From NCBI GenBank assembly GCA_023390635.1, contig JAEWCM010000136.1, positions 1 to 9,676 on the forward strand: a DNA stretch of 9,676 bases, written 5' to 3'. The DNA is from Bacillota bacterium (GTDB lineage: Bacteria > Bacillota > Desulfitobacteriia > Desulfitobacteriales > Desulfitobacteriaceae). The number at the start of each line of letters is the position of its first letter. Positions within the stretch are counted from its first letter, which is position 1. The notes under the pieces were generated by a model. That model was not told the DNA's origin. It saw only the letters and a list, made by a program, of their open reading frames with translations, and searched no databases. Positions 1 through 6,499 of this stretch are shown in pieces. Both the position numbers and the translations under genes were made by a program.

Positions 1-2
1 CT

Positions 3-80
3 CAGTGTATGAAAAACTGCCCTTTTAGTGTGGATATCGTCGCTAAAATGAAACAAGCGGTTGATTTATTTGGAATTTGA
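3..80 (+). CDS. C-terminal fragment of an iron-sulfur (ferredoxin-domain) protein, possibly an aldo/keto reductase
   Basis: An open frame runs in from the left edge (first full codon at 3) and stops at TGA 78-80, giving 25 residues. It begins QCMKNCPFSVDIVAKMKQAV and ends DLFGI. The CxxxCP spacing (Cys codons at 6-8 and 18-20) matches the last two cysteines of a 4Fe-4S ferredoxin motif. A CPF-V---M--A--LFG tail is typical of the C-terminus of aldo/keto reductases that carry a 4Fe-4S domain; this is family knowledge, not a search result. The gene points the same way as the lysR gene that follows. There is no clear hairpin terminator between 81 and 125, so read-through into lysR is possible. 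Only the extreme end is visible, so the enzyme class is tentative. Confidence 0.6.
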   Translation, partial: QCMKNCPFSVDIVAKMKQAVDLFGI

Positions 81-125
81 GTCACTGAAAGTTGTCCTGG
101 TCCACTTTTTCCTTGAGAATGGATA

Positions 126-154
126 TTGTTTGCCTCCGGGCAGTATGATAAAAT
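126..154 (+). promoter_or_regulatory. Sigma-A-like promoter of the lysR-type gene, with a dyad in the spacer
   Basis: TTGTTT (126-131) and TAAAAT (149-154) are 17 bases apart, a good match to the vegetative consensus. It predicts a transcript start near 161 and a leader of about 25 bases. The spacer holds TGCC-N4-GGCA (131-142), and T130-N11-A142 fits the loose T-N11-A shape of LysR-family boxes. A regulator bound there would cover its own promoter, so autoregulation is plausible but inferred. Confidence 0.5.
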
Positions 155-184
155 GGAAGAAAAAGTGAACGGAAGTACATGCTT

Positions 185-1057
185 ATGGAGATCCAACAGC
201 TACGTTATCTCGCAGCGGTGGCACAATACGGCAAGGTAAAGGATGCCGCAGAAGCGCTGTTCGTCAGCCGCCAGGCGATAAGTAAAGCCCTGACCCAGTT
301 GGAAGCCGAATTGGGCCAGCCGCTGTTTATTCGTACCCATAATGGCATAGTTTTGAACGAGCGCGGGCACCGCTTTTTAAGCCGCGTGGATACGCTGGTG
401 CGGGATTTCGACGCGCTGCACAAGGAAATGCTTGAGGCCAATGAGATTTGCCGTTTGCGCCTTTGTTTCCCGTTTACCACCCAGCATTATTTTTGGAATG
501 TACTTAACCGCTTCCTGAATGAACATACAAGCTGGATGAAGGTGGATGTGATCAGTTGTTTGGACGCTCAGTGCCATACGTTGTTCGAAAGCGGTGTGGT
601 AGACATCGCGGTTTCCCTCCTGCGCTTTGATTCGGGAATTGACGAGGGACGGCTGGTAGCTACCTCTCCGATGCTGATCGGTGTAAATCAAAAGAATGCT
701 TTGGCAGGGAAGCGTTTTTTTAGGCAAAACGATCTGGCCCATGTTCCCCGGATCTACTACATGAACGGCTACGAGGAATTATTTTGGCTGGAAAAAAACT
801 GCCCGAAGCCCGACTACATGGTCAACGATATTCTGCTGGCCTTTAATCTTGTACGTGAGGACAAAGGCGTTTTTCCTGTACCGGCGCTATCTGTTCTTCA
901 GCCCATGGAAGGCATTGTGTTCATACCTTATCATGGTCCCAATGATCGTGATGACTTCTACTGTGCTATCAACGAAAGGACCGGGCGGGATAAAAGGCGC
1001 CGCCGCGCTTGCCTGGCCCTGCGTGACGCTCTGACACAGTCCGGCGGAAGAGAATAA
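185..1057 (+). CDS. LysR-type transcriptional regulator
   Basis: The protein is 290 residues from the chosen start, close to the usual LysR length of about 300. The N-terminal winged helix-turn-helix (about residues 1-60, beginning MEIQQLRYLAAVAQYGKVKD) has the classic pattern AAEALFVSRQAISKALTQLE followed by LGQPLFIR. The rest (about 85-290) is the effector-binding domain, with weaker hallmarks. An in-frame ATG lies at 179, but GGAAG at 171-175 is 9 bases from ATG 185 and only 3 from 179, and MEIQQLRY is the normal family start, so 185 is preferred. A terminator follows directly, so it is not strictly co-transcribed with the flavoprotein gene 164 bases downstream. It is nevertheless the obvious candidate regulator of that gene, probably activating it in response to the enzyme's substrate. 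The effector is unknown. Confidence 0.93.
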   Translation: MEIQQLRYLAAVAQYGKVKDAAEALFVSRQAISKALTQLEAELGQPLFIRTHNGIVLNERGHRFLSRVDTLVRDFDALHKEMLEANEICRLRLCFPFTTQHYFWNVLNRFLNEHTSWMKVDVISCLDAQCHTLFESGVVDIAVSLLRFDSGIDEGRLVATSPMLIGVNQKNALAGKRFFRQNDLAHVPRIYYMNGYEELFWLEKNCPKPDYMVNDILLAFNLVREDKGVFPVPALSVLQPMEGIVFIPYHGPNDRDDFYCAINERTGRDKRRRRACLALRDALTQSGGRE

Positions 1058-1072
1058 TTCCGTTTTGTCCCT

Positions 1073-1128
1073 AAAAAGCGTCGCTGCGCAACTTGTGGTT
1101 GCTCAGCGACGCTTTTTGCTGCTTTTTT
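1073..1128 (+). terminator. Strong intrinsic terminator after lysR
   Basis: The arms aaaaagcgtcgctg (1073-1086) and cagcgacgcttttt (1104-1117) pair perfectly over 14 bases. After one mismatch, gcaac/gttgc adds 5 more pairs around a 5-base loop (1093-1097). The right arm ends in five T and a second T-run lies at 1123-1128. The A-tract on the left arm means it could also stop transcription from the other strand. It insulates lysR from the flavoprotein gene. Confidence 0.9.
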
Positions 1129-1149
1129 CCTGAATTTGCTTGTGATATA

Positions 1150-1155
1150 TATAAC
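1150..1155 (+). promoter_or_regulatory. Candidate -10 of the flavoprotein gene (weak -35)
   Basis: TATAAC (1150-1155) is a fair -10 hexamer about 65 bases before the start codon. No good TTGACA lies 16-18 bases upstream (TTCCTG at 1127-1132 is the best). A good -10 with a poor -35 is what an activator-dependent promoter looks like, in keeping with LysR control. The hexamer sits at the right end of the imperfect dyad GTGATATATATAAC (1142-1155), which is mostly alternating AT and could be fortuitous. Confidence 0.3.
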
Positions 1156-1171
1156 TTAAAACATCGATGAA

Positions 1172-1191
1172 TTTTCTCCCCGGGTAGAAAA
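1172..1191. promoter_or_regulatory. 20-bp near-perfect palindrome (operator or leader hairpin)
   Basis: TTTTCTCCCCGGGTAGAAAA is symmetric at 9 of 10 base pairs; only C1178/T1185 fail to match. It lies 31 bases before the flavoprotein start and 12 bases before its ribosome binding site, downstream of the candidate -10. It could be an operator for a dimeric regulator or fold as a hairpin in the mRNA leader. It lacks a T-run and so is not a terminator. Confidence 0.5.
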
Positions 1192-1221
1192 ATGAAAAGT
1201 TAAAAGGAGAGCAAAAGGGAT

Positions 1222-3363
1222 ATGGACAAAAAGTTTTCCCGCCGTGACTTCCTGAAGGGTACGGCCGCAGGTGCTGTGGGTATCGCTGCCATGGGTCTGG
1301 GTGCCTACGGGTCGGAAGCTTCCGCTGCGCCTCAGACTGCCGCCAATGCAGACGGCATCATACTTTCCGCTGATACTTACCAGAAAATGAAGTGGAAGTT
1401 TGAAGTAATGCCGGAGGAATACCCGATTGCGGATGACAAGATCAAAAAGACTGTCTACCAGGATATCATTATCGTCGGTTCCGGCATGTCCGGCTTGTGC
1501 ACCGCCGTTTCCGCCAAGGAGAGCGGTGCGGGGGTCCATGTTATTTCAGCCGGTAAGCGCGCCATCAGCCGCGGCGGATCAAATCATGCTATCGGTTCAA
1601 AGAAGCAGAAGGAACTGGGGATCGACTACAGCCCCGACACCGAGTCCGGTCGCCATGCCGCCAAGGTGGAAAAGCATTCTGCTTCCTGCTACATCGACGA
1701 GCGCAAATGGTCAACTTGGATCAACAACTCTGGTAAAGCCATGGACTGGATGATCGATAAAATGGCCTCAAAGGGTTTGAAGGTTTGCCTGGAACCTGGC
1801 TATGTTGATCCGGACGGTATTCTGACCGTTCCACCGGGGTCACACAGCTTCTATAACGCGGAAATGCCTTTCGGAATGCTTTTTGGTGCGCCGTTATGCG
1901 CACAGGCCTACGCAGATATCTTTAAGGAGATGGGCGGAACTATCGACTTTGAGACCCGCGCCCTGTACCTGATCCGCGACGACGACAACACCGGCCGCGT
2001 TTCCGGCCTTGTGGCCCAGGATCTTAAGACCGGCCAATATGTAAAATATAAGGCGAAAAAGGCCGTCGTTTTGGCTACGGGTGACTTTTCCAAGGATCCC
2101 GACATGATGGCCAAATATTCCCCTTGGGCGTGGGAGCGCTATAAGAACAGCATAGATACCACGAAGGTCAACTACGACGTTGAGCTGGCTTTCAACGGTT
2201 TGTATGCGGGCGATGGCCACAAGATGGGGCTTTGGGCCGGGGCCGGCTGGCAGAAGACGTATCCTAACGCTCCTATGATCAACTGCGGCGCCCAGGGCCC
2301 TACGGTTAACTCAATTGACAACTTCTGGGGCATCAATCTCACCAGCGACGGCAAGCGCTATCATAATGAGGTGACGAACTTCTCTTACGGCGCGATCGCC
2401 ATGCTCCAGCTCCCCGATCATATTTCCTACTCGGTGTGGGATTCCCGTTACGCCTATATCCAGGATGAGTGGGAGACTTTTGGCTGCTCCGTAAACAGCG
2501 AAAATGGCATTAAAGGTTCCACGCCGGAGCAGACGATCGAAAGCTGGGAGGCCAGCGTCAAAGCCGGTACGTATTGGAAGGCCAACACGATTGAAGAACT
2601 GGTGGATCTGATGGGATTCAAGGGTGAAGCCCGTGCCAATGCCATTGAGTCTATCAGTAATTATACGAAGTATGCGGACCAGGGCCGTGATGAGGAATAT
2701 CATGTGGCACCGTCCGCTCTCCATCCTATCAAGACTCCACCCTTTTACGCTACCCGAACCCACTTCGGCTCGAGTGCTATGACCTTCCTGTGCGTTACGG
2801 GCGGCCTGCGCACCAACGAGTATCTGCAGGTGTGCCAGGACGACGACACACCGATTGATGGGTTGTTCAATACCGGTATTATGGTGGGAGACTATTACGC
2901 GGGCACTTACAATTTTGTGATGCCCGGACAAAATCTCGGCGGTGTGTGCAATTGTCTGTCCTACGTTTTGGGCAAGCGCCTGGCTGATTCTGACTTTAAG
3001 TTTAAAAGCGGAAAAATCGAGCGCGTGAGTACTGAAGCGGATGAATCGATCCAGAATGATGGCTCAGGAATGGCGGGTCTAGGCGGCGGAGGTTCCTATA
3101 ATGACGGTGAATATACCGGCTCCGGCAGCAATGGTATCAATGGTCCCGTGACCGTAAAAGTGTCGATTAAGGACGGCAAGATTACAGCCATCAATTATAC
3201 CGACAACGAGACACCCCAAATTGGCGGTAAGGCTCTCCCATCACTGGTGGAAAGTGCCGTCAACTCCAATGGTGTTACGGTGGACACTGTCTCCGGTGCC
3301 ACCGTAACGAGCAATGCCTTCAAGTCGGCCCTGGCCGATGCTCTGTCCAAGGCCAAGAAATAG
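1222..3363 (+). CDS. Tat-exported FAD/FMN flavoprotein reductase (fumarate/urocanate reductase superfamily)
   Basis: The protein has 713 residues. It opens with a Tat signal (SRRDFLKG, residues 6-13), a hydrophobic stretch to about 30 and a probable cleavage site in SEASAAPQ (31-38). There is no lipobox Cys. The FAD_binding_2 core follows: the dinucleotide fold IIIVGSGMSG (82-91), ATGDF (285-289), GDGHKMG (330-336), GKRYHNE (377-383, whose Arg379 aligns with the proton-donor Arg of fumarate reductases), then GGLR (527-530) and PGQNLGG (568-574). A Gly-rich linker (about 613-625) leads to an FMN-binding domain (about 626-711). Its DTVSGAT motif (688-694) fits the site where ApbE-type transferases attach FMN covalently, to Thr694. 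The His and Arg that hold the dicarboxylate in fumarate reductases are replaced around 522-526 and 569-572, so a substrate other than fumarate is inferred. It probably reduces an organic acceptor outside the membrane, with electrons from the quinone pool or a membrane flavin/cytochrome partner. No partner or apbE lies in the window. AAGGAG at 1204-1209 and AGGGA at 1216-1220 precede the start. Confidence 0.9.
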   Translation: MDKKFSRRDFLKGTAAGAVGIAAMGLGAYGSEASAAPQTAANADGIILSADTYQKMKWKFEVMPEEYPIADDKIKKTVYQDIIIVGSGMSGLCTAVSAKESGAGVHVISAGKRAISRGGSNHAIGSKKQKELGIDYSPDTESGRHAAKVEKHSASCYIDERKWSTWINNSGKAMDWMIDKMASKGLKVCLEPGYVDPDGILTVPPGSHSFYNAEMPFGMLFGAPLCAQAYADIFKEMGGTIDFETRALYLIRDDDNTGRVSGLVAQDLKTGQYVKYKAKKAVVLATGDFSKDPDMMAKYSPWAWERYKNSIDTTKVNYDVELAFNGLYAGDGHKMGLWAGAGWQKTYPNAPMINCGAQGPTVNSIDNFWGINLTSDGKRYHNEVTNFSYGAIAMLQLPDHISYSVWDSRYAYIQDEWETFGCSVNSENGIKGSTPEQTIESWEASVKAGTYWKANTIEELVDLMGFKGEARANAIESISNYTKYADQGRDEEYHVAPSALHPIKTPPFYATRTHFGSSAMTFLCVTGGLRTNEYLQVCQDDDTPIDGLFNTGIMVGDYYAGTYNFVMPGQNLGGVCNCLSYVLGKRLADSDFKFKSGKIERVSTEADESIQNDGSGMAGLGGGGSYNDGEYTGSGSNGINGPVTVKVSIKDGKITAINYTDNETPQIGGKALPSLVESAVNSNGVTVDTVSGATVTSNAFKSALADALSKAKK

Positions 3364-3422
3364 ATATTTCTAAATCAACACCTCTTCTTTTTAAAATAAA
3401 TCTTTCCTTCTCTCCAAAAAGC

Positions 3423-3461
3423 GCTGCTCCAGACGTTTACCAGTCTGGAGCAGCACCTTTT
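3423..3461 (+). terminator. Intrinsic terminator after the flavoprotein gene
   Basis: A perfect 12-base stem, gctgctccagac (3423-3434) with gtctggagcagc (3443-3454), encloses an 8-base loop and is followed by ACCTTTT. It ends the flavoprotein transcript before the chemoreceptor promoter. Bases 3364-3422 between the stop codon and the stem are A+T-rich and show nothing else. Confidence 0.85.
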
Positions 3462-3466
3462 AATAT

Positions 3467-3495
3467 TTGCCGAAAAGAACGTAATAAAATATAAA
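3467..3495 (+). promoter_or_regulatory. Sigma-A-like promoter of the chemoreceptor gene
   Basis: TTGCCG (3467-3472) and TATAAA (3490-3495) are separated by 17 bases in an A+T-rich stretch just after the preceding terminator. The predicted transcript start is near 3502. The ribosome binding site AAGGAG (3510-3515) is 7 bases from the ATG at 3523. This makes the chemoreceptor an independent transcription unit. No sigma-D-type motility promoter was seen. Confidence 0.6.
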
Positions 3496-3522
3496 AATAA
3501 AAAAGATACAAGGAGATAGACT

Positions 3523-4353
3523 ATGGATTCTAGCAAAATGAACGAGTATGAAGATTTTTTAGCCTGTGTTAAAGAACTACTTCAGGAAGAAATGGACATT
3601 GCCTTATATTTAACGGATACGGAAAAATGCATTGCTTATTATCCCGGAAAAATGATTAATGCAAAAGTTAAAAGCGGTGATCCGATTGCGAAAGAAGATC
3701 CGATGTATGATGTGATCCGCAATAAAAAGAGAACGAATGTGAGCGTTCCGAAAGAAGTCTTTGGGGTTCCTTTTCGGGGAATGGGAATGCCCCTGCTGGA
3801 TGACGACGGTCAGGTCATTGGTACGCTGTCGATTGCTAAGAGTATCGAAAGTGAAGTCCTGATCAATAAGGCAACGGAAAGCATGTTTTCTACTTTGGAA
3901 GAGATCAGCGCCAGTGTTCAGGAAATATCTGAGAAAACCGTTGGATTATCTGATTTCTTGTCAAGTATTGCTCAGCTTTCCGAAAAAACAAAAGGTAATA
4001 TTAATGAAGCCGGTTCAATTATCGGGGCGATTCAGGGAGTTTCTTCCCAATCCAATCTGCTGGCTTTAAATGCAGCGATTGAGGCAGCCAGAGCAGGGGA
4101 AGCGGGGAGAGGCTTTTCGATTGTAGCGGATGAAATGAGAAAGTTGTCAGGTCAAAGTGACGAATCAGCAGGACGGGTATCCACGATGATCGGTGACATG
4201 AAATCGGCGGTCGATAACATTGCCGATCAGATTCAGCAAATTGCTGAGGTGGCTAAGGTTCAGGTAGAAATGATGTCTCAAATTTCGACGGCAGTAGAGG
4301 CGGTTACTCAGTCTTCGGAACAGTTGGTCGATTTATCAAAAAGCACTTTCTGA
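3523..4353 (+). CDS. Soluble methyl-accepting chemotaxis protein (YfmS-like)
   Basis: This is a 276-residue chemoreceptor with no membrane segment or HAMP domain, so it should act in the cytoplasm. Residues 1 to about 108 form a small sensor-like domain of PAS or Cache-like character, with GVPFRGMGMPLLDDDGQVIG at 81-100; its ligand is unknown. From about 111 to the end is an antiparallel coiled-coil signalling domain. Its hairpin tip is the very conserved NLLALNAAIEAARAGEAGRG (178-197), which contacts CheA and CheW. E-E and S-E pairs in the two helices (for example near 126 and 265) are possible methylation positions. The length is close to that of the Bacillus soluble receptor YfmS (family knowledge). 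The gene has its own promoter, and codon use is more A+T-rich than in the flavoprotein upstream. The stop is 11 bases from the stop of the convergent anti-sigma gene. A role in sensing redox state or the flavoprotein's substrate would be speculation. Confidence 0.9.
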   Translation: MDSSKMNEYEDFLACVKELLQEEMDIALYLTDTEKCIAYYPGKMINAKVKSGDPIAKEDPMYDVIRNKKRTNVSVPKEVFGVPFRGMGMPLLDDDGQVIGTLSIAKSIESEVLINKATESMFSTLEEISASVQEISEKTVGLSDFLSSIAQLSEKTKGNINEAGSIIGAIQGVSSQSNLLALNAAIEAARAGEAGRGFSIVADEMRKLSGQSDESAGRVSTMIGDMKSAVDNIADQIQQIAEVAKVQVEMMSQISTAVEAVTQSSEQLVDLSKSTF

Positions 4354-4364
4354 AGAGGCTCATT

Positions 4365-5762
4365 TTAGCGGCTGAAATTCAGGACATATTCGTCAGTCAG
4401 GCAATAATGGAGATTGTATACCTTTAATCTCAATTTGTCGGTTTCATTCTTTTCCAGTGCATAGGACATTGTAGTGTAGACTCCGTTTTCATCCATTTCC
4501 GCCGACCATGATCCACTTTGTGAATTTCCCCAAAAATCGGCTCTGACGAATTCGGGATGAAGCATAATTTTCTTCTCGGATTTATTGTCGTATTGGAGGG
4601 TCATTTTCAGGTTGCCGTATTCCCCTGGGTACTGGGGCGGGGTTCTTTCCACATCAACGATGGTCATGATGCAGTCCTTAAATTCAACTTTTTGATTGAC
4701 TGTATCCTTTTCTCCTTCTTTCGGTATCTTTAGAGCAATAGCTTTTTCTTCATCGCTTTGAACCGTAATATACGGGACTTTTAACGTGAAGTTTTTATCA
4801 CCCGGATCGATGTTAAATAAGAATTTTCCATTAACACCACTGTAGGCTTCAAGTGGGGTATAATTTTTGATGCCGCTCTCTGTTTCAAGATGGAGATCAT
4901 TATTCTGATAAGGTTGGTCTGCCTTGCAGAATGAATTCAGACGATAAGCGCTTTTGTTGATGGCATATAAATCAACCTGAACCTGCCCGTCCAGAAAAGT
5001 CGGAACGGCGGTAATGGAAATATCGTTATGATATCCAGTCGTGCCAATCTCTTCAAGGGAATAGTAAGAATCATAATTTTTGAGTTTAAATTCAAGAGAT
5101 AAGCCATAGTCGGTATATTCAAGTGTGTAGGTTTGGTCTGTGCTGATTTCTTCAGGTTTAAGCTTATAGGCGAAATTTGAAATATAACTTTTGCTGCCGC
5201 CTCCGGTATAACCCCTATATTCTGAAATCTTGCGCTGCCCTGCGTAAAGCACCACTTTAGGTTGACTGGGCGAACTGCCACTTTGCAGTTGTTCCCGGTC
5301 TTTTTGTTTATCCTTAAGGAGTTGTTGATTGTCATAATTTTTTCGTTCCAGCGTGAACATGACGGTAATGCTGTCTTTGGTGGCGATGGCATTATTCAAT
5401 GAAAATTTGATGTTTTCATTTTCTGCGGATACAGGCTGGGACAAAATATATTCAATGCTTTCATTGTTTTCTACGATGCCGTATCCGGGAATAAGACTGA
5501 ATATTTTGCCGAGGGCGGCGGCCACGTTGTCAAAGCCTGCTAAAGAAAAGGAGGCGAGGAGAATGACCAATACTGCTGCGCAAGCCGTCAGCTTTTTGAA
5601 AAGATAGGTTCTTGGCCGCTTTAACCCGGCCTTTTGATAAACAAGCCCTTTGATCCGGCGTGTTTTTCCAGAGTTTATTTTCATACCGATATTTTCATCC
5701 AGCAGTCGCTCCGTTTGTTCAACTGTCAGATGATCAAGGGCCGTGATGATTTTATCTTCCAT
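4365..5762 (-). CDS. DUF4179-type membrane anti-sigma factor
   Basis: The protein is 465 residues. About 57 cytoplasmic residues end in a basic stretch (LFKK), followed by one membrane span (about 58-77, LTACAAVLVILLASFSLAGF) and then about 388 residues outside the membrane. The region after the span, with IFSLIPGYGIVE and SIEYILSQPV, looks like the DUF4179 domain found next to ECF sigma genes in Firmicutes; the remainder is predicted beta-rich. There is no HxxxCxxC zinc anti-sigma motif, so binding to the sigma factor would use the N-terminal segment in another way. The start at ATG 5762 overlaps the sigma stop as TGATG, with GGGAGGT at 5777-5771 eight bases upstream; a GTG at 5765 is an alternative adding one residue. 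The overlap implies translational coupling and balanced amounts of the pair. The external domain presumably senses envelope stress. Called from context and domain look rather than a search. Confidence 0.82.
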   Translation of the reverse strand: MEDKIITALDHLTVEQTERLLDENIGMKINSGKTRRIKGLVYQKAGLKRPRTYLFKKLTACAAVLVILLASFSLAGFDNVAAALGKIFSLIPGYGIVENNESIEYILSQPVSAENENIKFSLNNAIATKDSITVMFTLERKNYDNQQLLKDKQKDREQLQSGSSPSQPKVVLYAGQRKISEYRGYTGGGSKSYISNFAYKLKPEEISTDQTYTLEYTDYGLSLEFKLKNYDSYYSLEEIGTTGYHNDISITAVPTFLDGQVQVDLYAINKSAYRLNSFCKADQPYQNNDLHLETESGIKNYTPLEAYSGVNGKFLFNIDPGDKNFTLKVPYITVQSDEEKAIALKIPKEGEKDTVNQKVEFKDCIMTIVDVERTPPQYPGEYGNLKMTLQYDNKSEKKIMLHPEFVRADFWGNSQSGSWSAEMDENGVYTTMSYALEKNETDKLRLKVYNLHYCLTDEYVLNFSR

Positions 5763-6319
5763 CACAACACACCTCCCAATGCCTGTCTTAATTTCGCAAG
5801 GGCGCGGGACACTTTTTTATCAACCGTATTTTCTTTTAGTCCGAGGGCCTTGGCAATAATCTTCGTACTTTGTCCGAAATAGTATTTACGAATCATAATT
5901 TGGCTGTCCGGATCGCCCAGGGCTTGGATTTCATCAATCAACCTGTCACTTGTTTCATTACCCGTCACAGCTTCCTCCACATTGGCATCGGAAGCCATCC
6001 AATCATGATCAAATTCATCCATCGATACTTGATCTGTACTGTTTTTGTGTTTTCTGTAAATGTTAATGGCTTTTCTTTTGGCAAGGACGGCCAAATACGA
6101 TTTGACAGAGCCTTTCTCTAAATCAATGGAATGGGCGGTTCGATATATCTCATAAAAAATATCACTGACACATTCTTCAATATCTTGTTTGCTGCACCCG
6201 CTGGACAATTTCCCGTCCACAATGGTATAAACAAGTCCCATGTATTGGTCCATCAATTTTTCCAGGCCTTTTTCAGGACGATGGATTAACAGACGGAGTA
6301 TTTCACGATCTGAAAGCAA
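5762..6319 (-). CDS. ECF-type RNA polymerase sigma factor
   Basis: From the TTG start this is a 185-residue sigma-70-family protein. Region 2 spans about 20-92: GLEKLMDQYMGLVYTIVDGK, then DIEECVSDIFYEIY, then KSYLAVLAKRKAINIYRK. A short acidic linker follows. Region 4 (about 133-182) includes the helix-turn-helix STKIIAKALGLKENTVDKKV (151-170) and ALAKLRQAL. Region 3 is absent, as in the ECF class. The frame stays open to an ATG at 6427, but those 36 extra residues are hydrophobic and unlike a sigma N-terminus, that ATG has no good ribosome binding site, and a TATAAT lies inside the stretch. TTG at 6319-6317 is preferred because AAGGTG (6330-6325) is 5 bases upstream and MLSDREIL is a family-like start. 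The gene forms a two-gene operon with its anti-sigma partner and probably controls envelope functions. Confidence 0.88.
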   Translation of the reverse strand: MLSDREILRLLIHRPEKGLEKLMDQYMGLVYTIVDGKLSSGCSKQDIEECVSDIFYEIYRTAHSIDLEKGSVKSYLAVLAKRKAINIYRKHKNSTDQVSMDEFDHDWMASDANVEEAVTGNETSDRLIDEIQALGDPDSQIMIRKYYFGQSTKIIAKALGLKENTVDKKVSRALAKLRQALGGVL

Positions 6320-6367
6320 TGGATCACCTTCTCTGTTAAAGCTAAGCGGTTCACTTATTACATTCGT

Positions 6368-6373
6368 ATTATA
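6368..6373 (-). promoter_or_regulatory. Candidate -10 box of the sigma/anti-sigma operon
   Basis: On the minus strand TATAAT (6373-6368) is a perfect -10 hexamer. The -35 position (CGCTTT at 6396-6391) is poor. It would start the mRNA near 6361, leaving a leader of about 40 bases before the TTG start at 6319. A second -10-like TATAAG is at 6452-6447. No clear copy of the TGAAAC/CGTATA motif seen on the other strand was found on this side, so autoregulation is not supported by eye. Confidence 0.35.
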
Positions 6374-6499
6374 AGCCGGAAATCTGACCGAAAGCGTAAG
6401 TAATATCAGTAAACTAATTGTAAACATATTTCTATATTGCGACTGCCTTATAATTTTAAGTGATTCGCAAGAAAAAACGCTAAATTTCTTTCATTTGGG

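Noticed and set aside
81..125. Possible terminator after the left-edge gene
   Set aside because: Only a weak AAAGT/ACTTT pairing around an unpaired middle was found before the T-run; not stable enough to call.
2..196. 64-residue minus-strand open frame across the left edge
   Set aside because: It overlaps the plus-strand iron-sulfur tail and the lysR promoter, and has no ribosome binding site or family-like sequence.
205..742. Minus-strand open frames inside lysR
   Set aside because: They are antisense shadows of a clear LysR coding sequence, with Arg/Ser/Cys-rich, low-complexity translations.
1142..1155. GTGATATATATAAC dyad as a LysR operator
   Set aside because: It is mostly alternating AT, where symmetry comes easily, and it overlaps the candidate -10; it is mentioned only within the promoter entry.
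1156..2931. Several long open frames antisense to or in other frames of the flavoprotein gene
   Set aside because: They arise from the G+C-rich codon bias of a gene whose motifs are intact, and none has start signals.
4937..5392. 151-residue minus-strand frame within the anti-sigma gene
   Set aside because: It is a shifted reading of the same strand as the anti-sigma gene and shows no domain.
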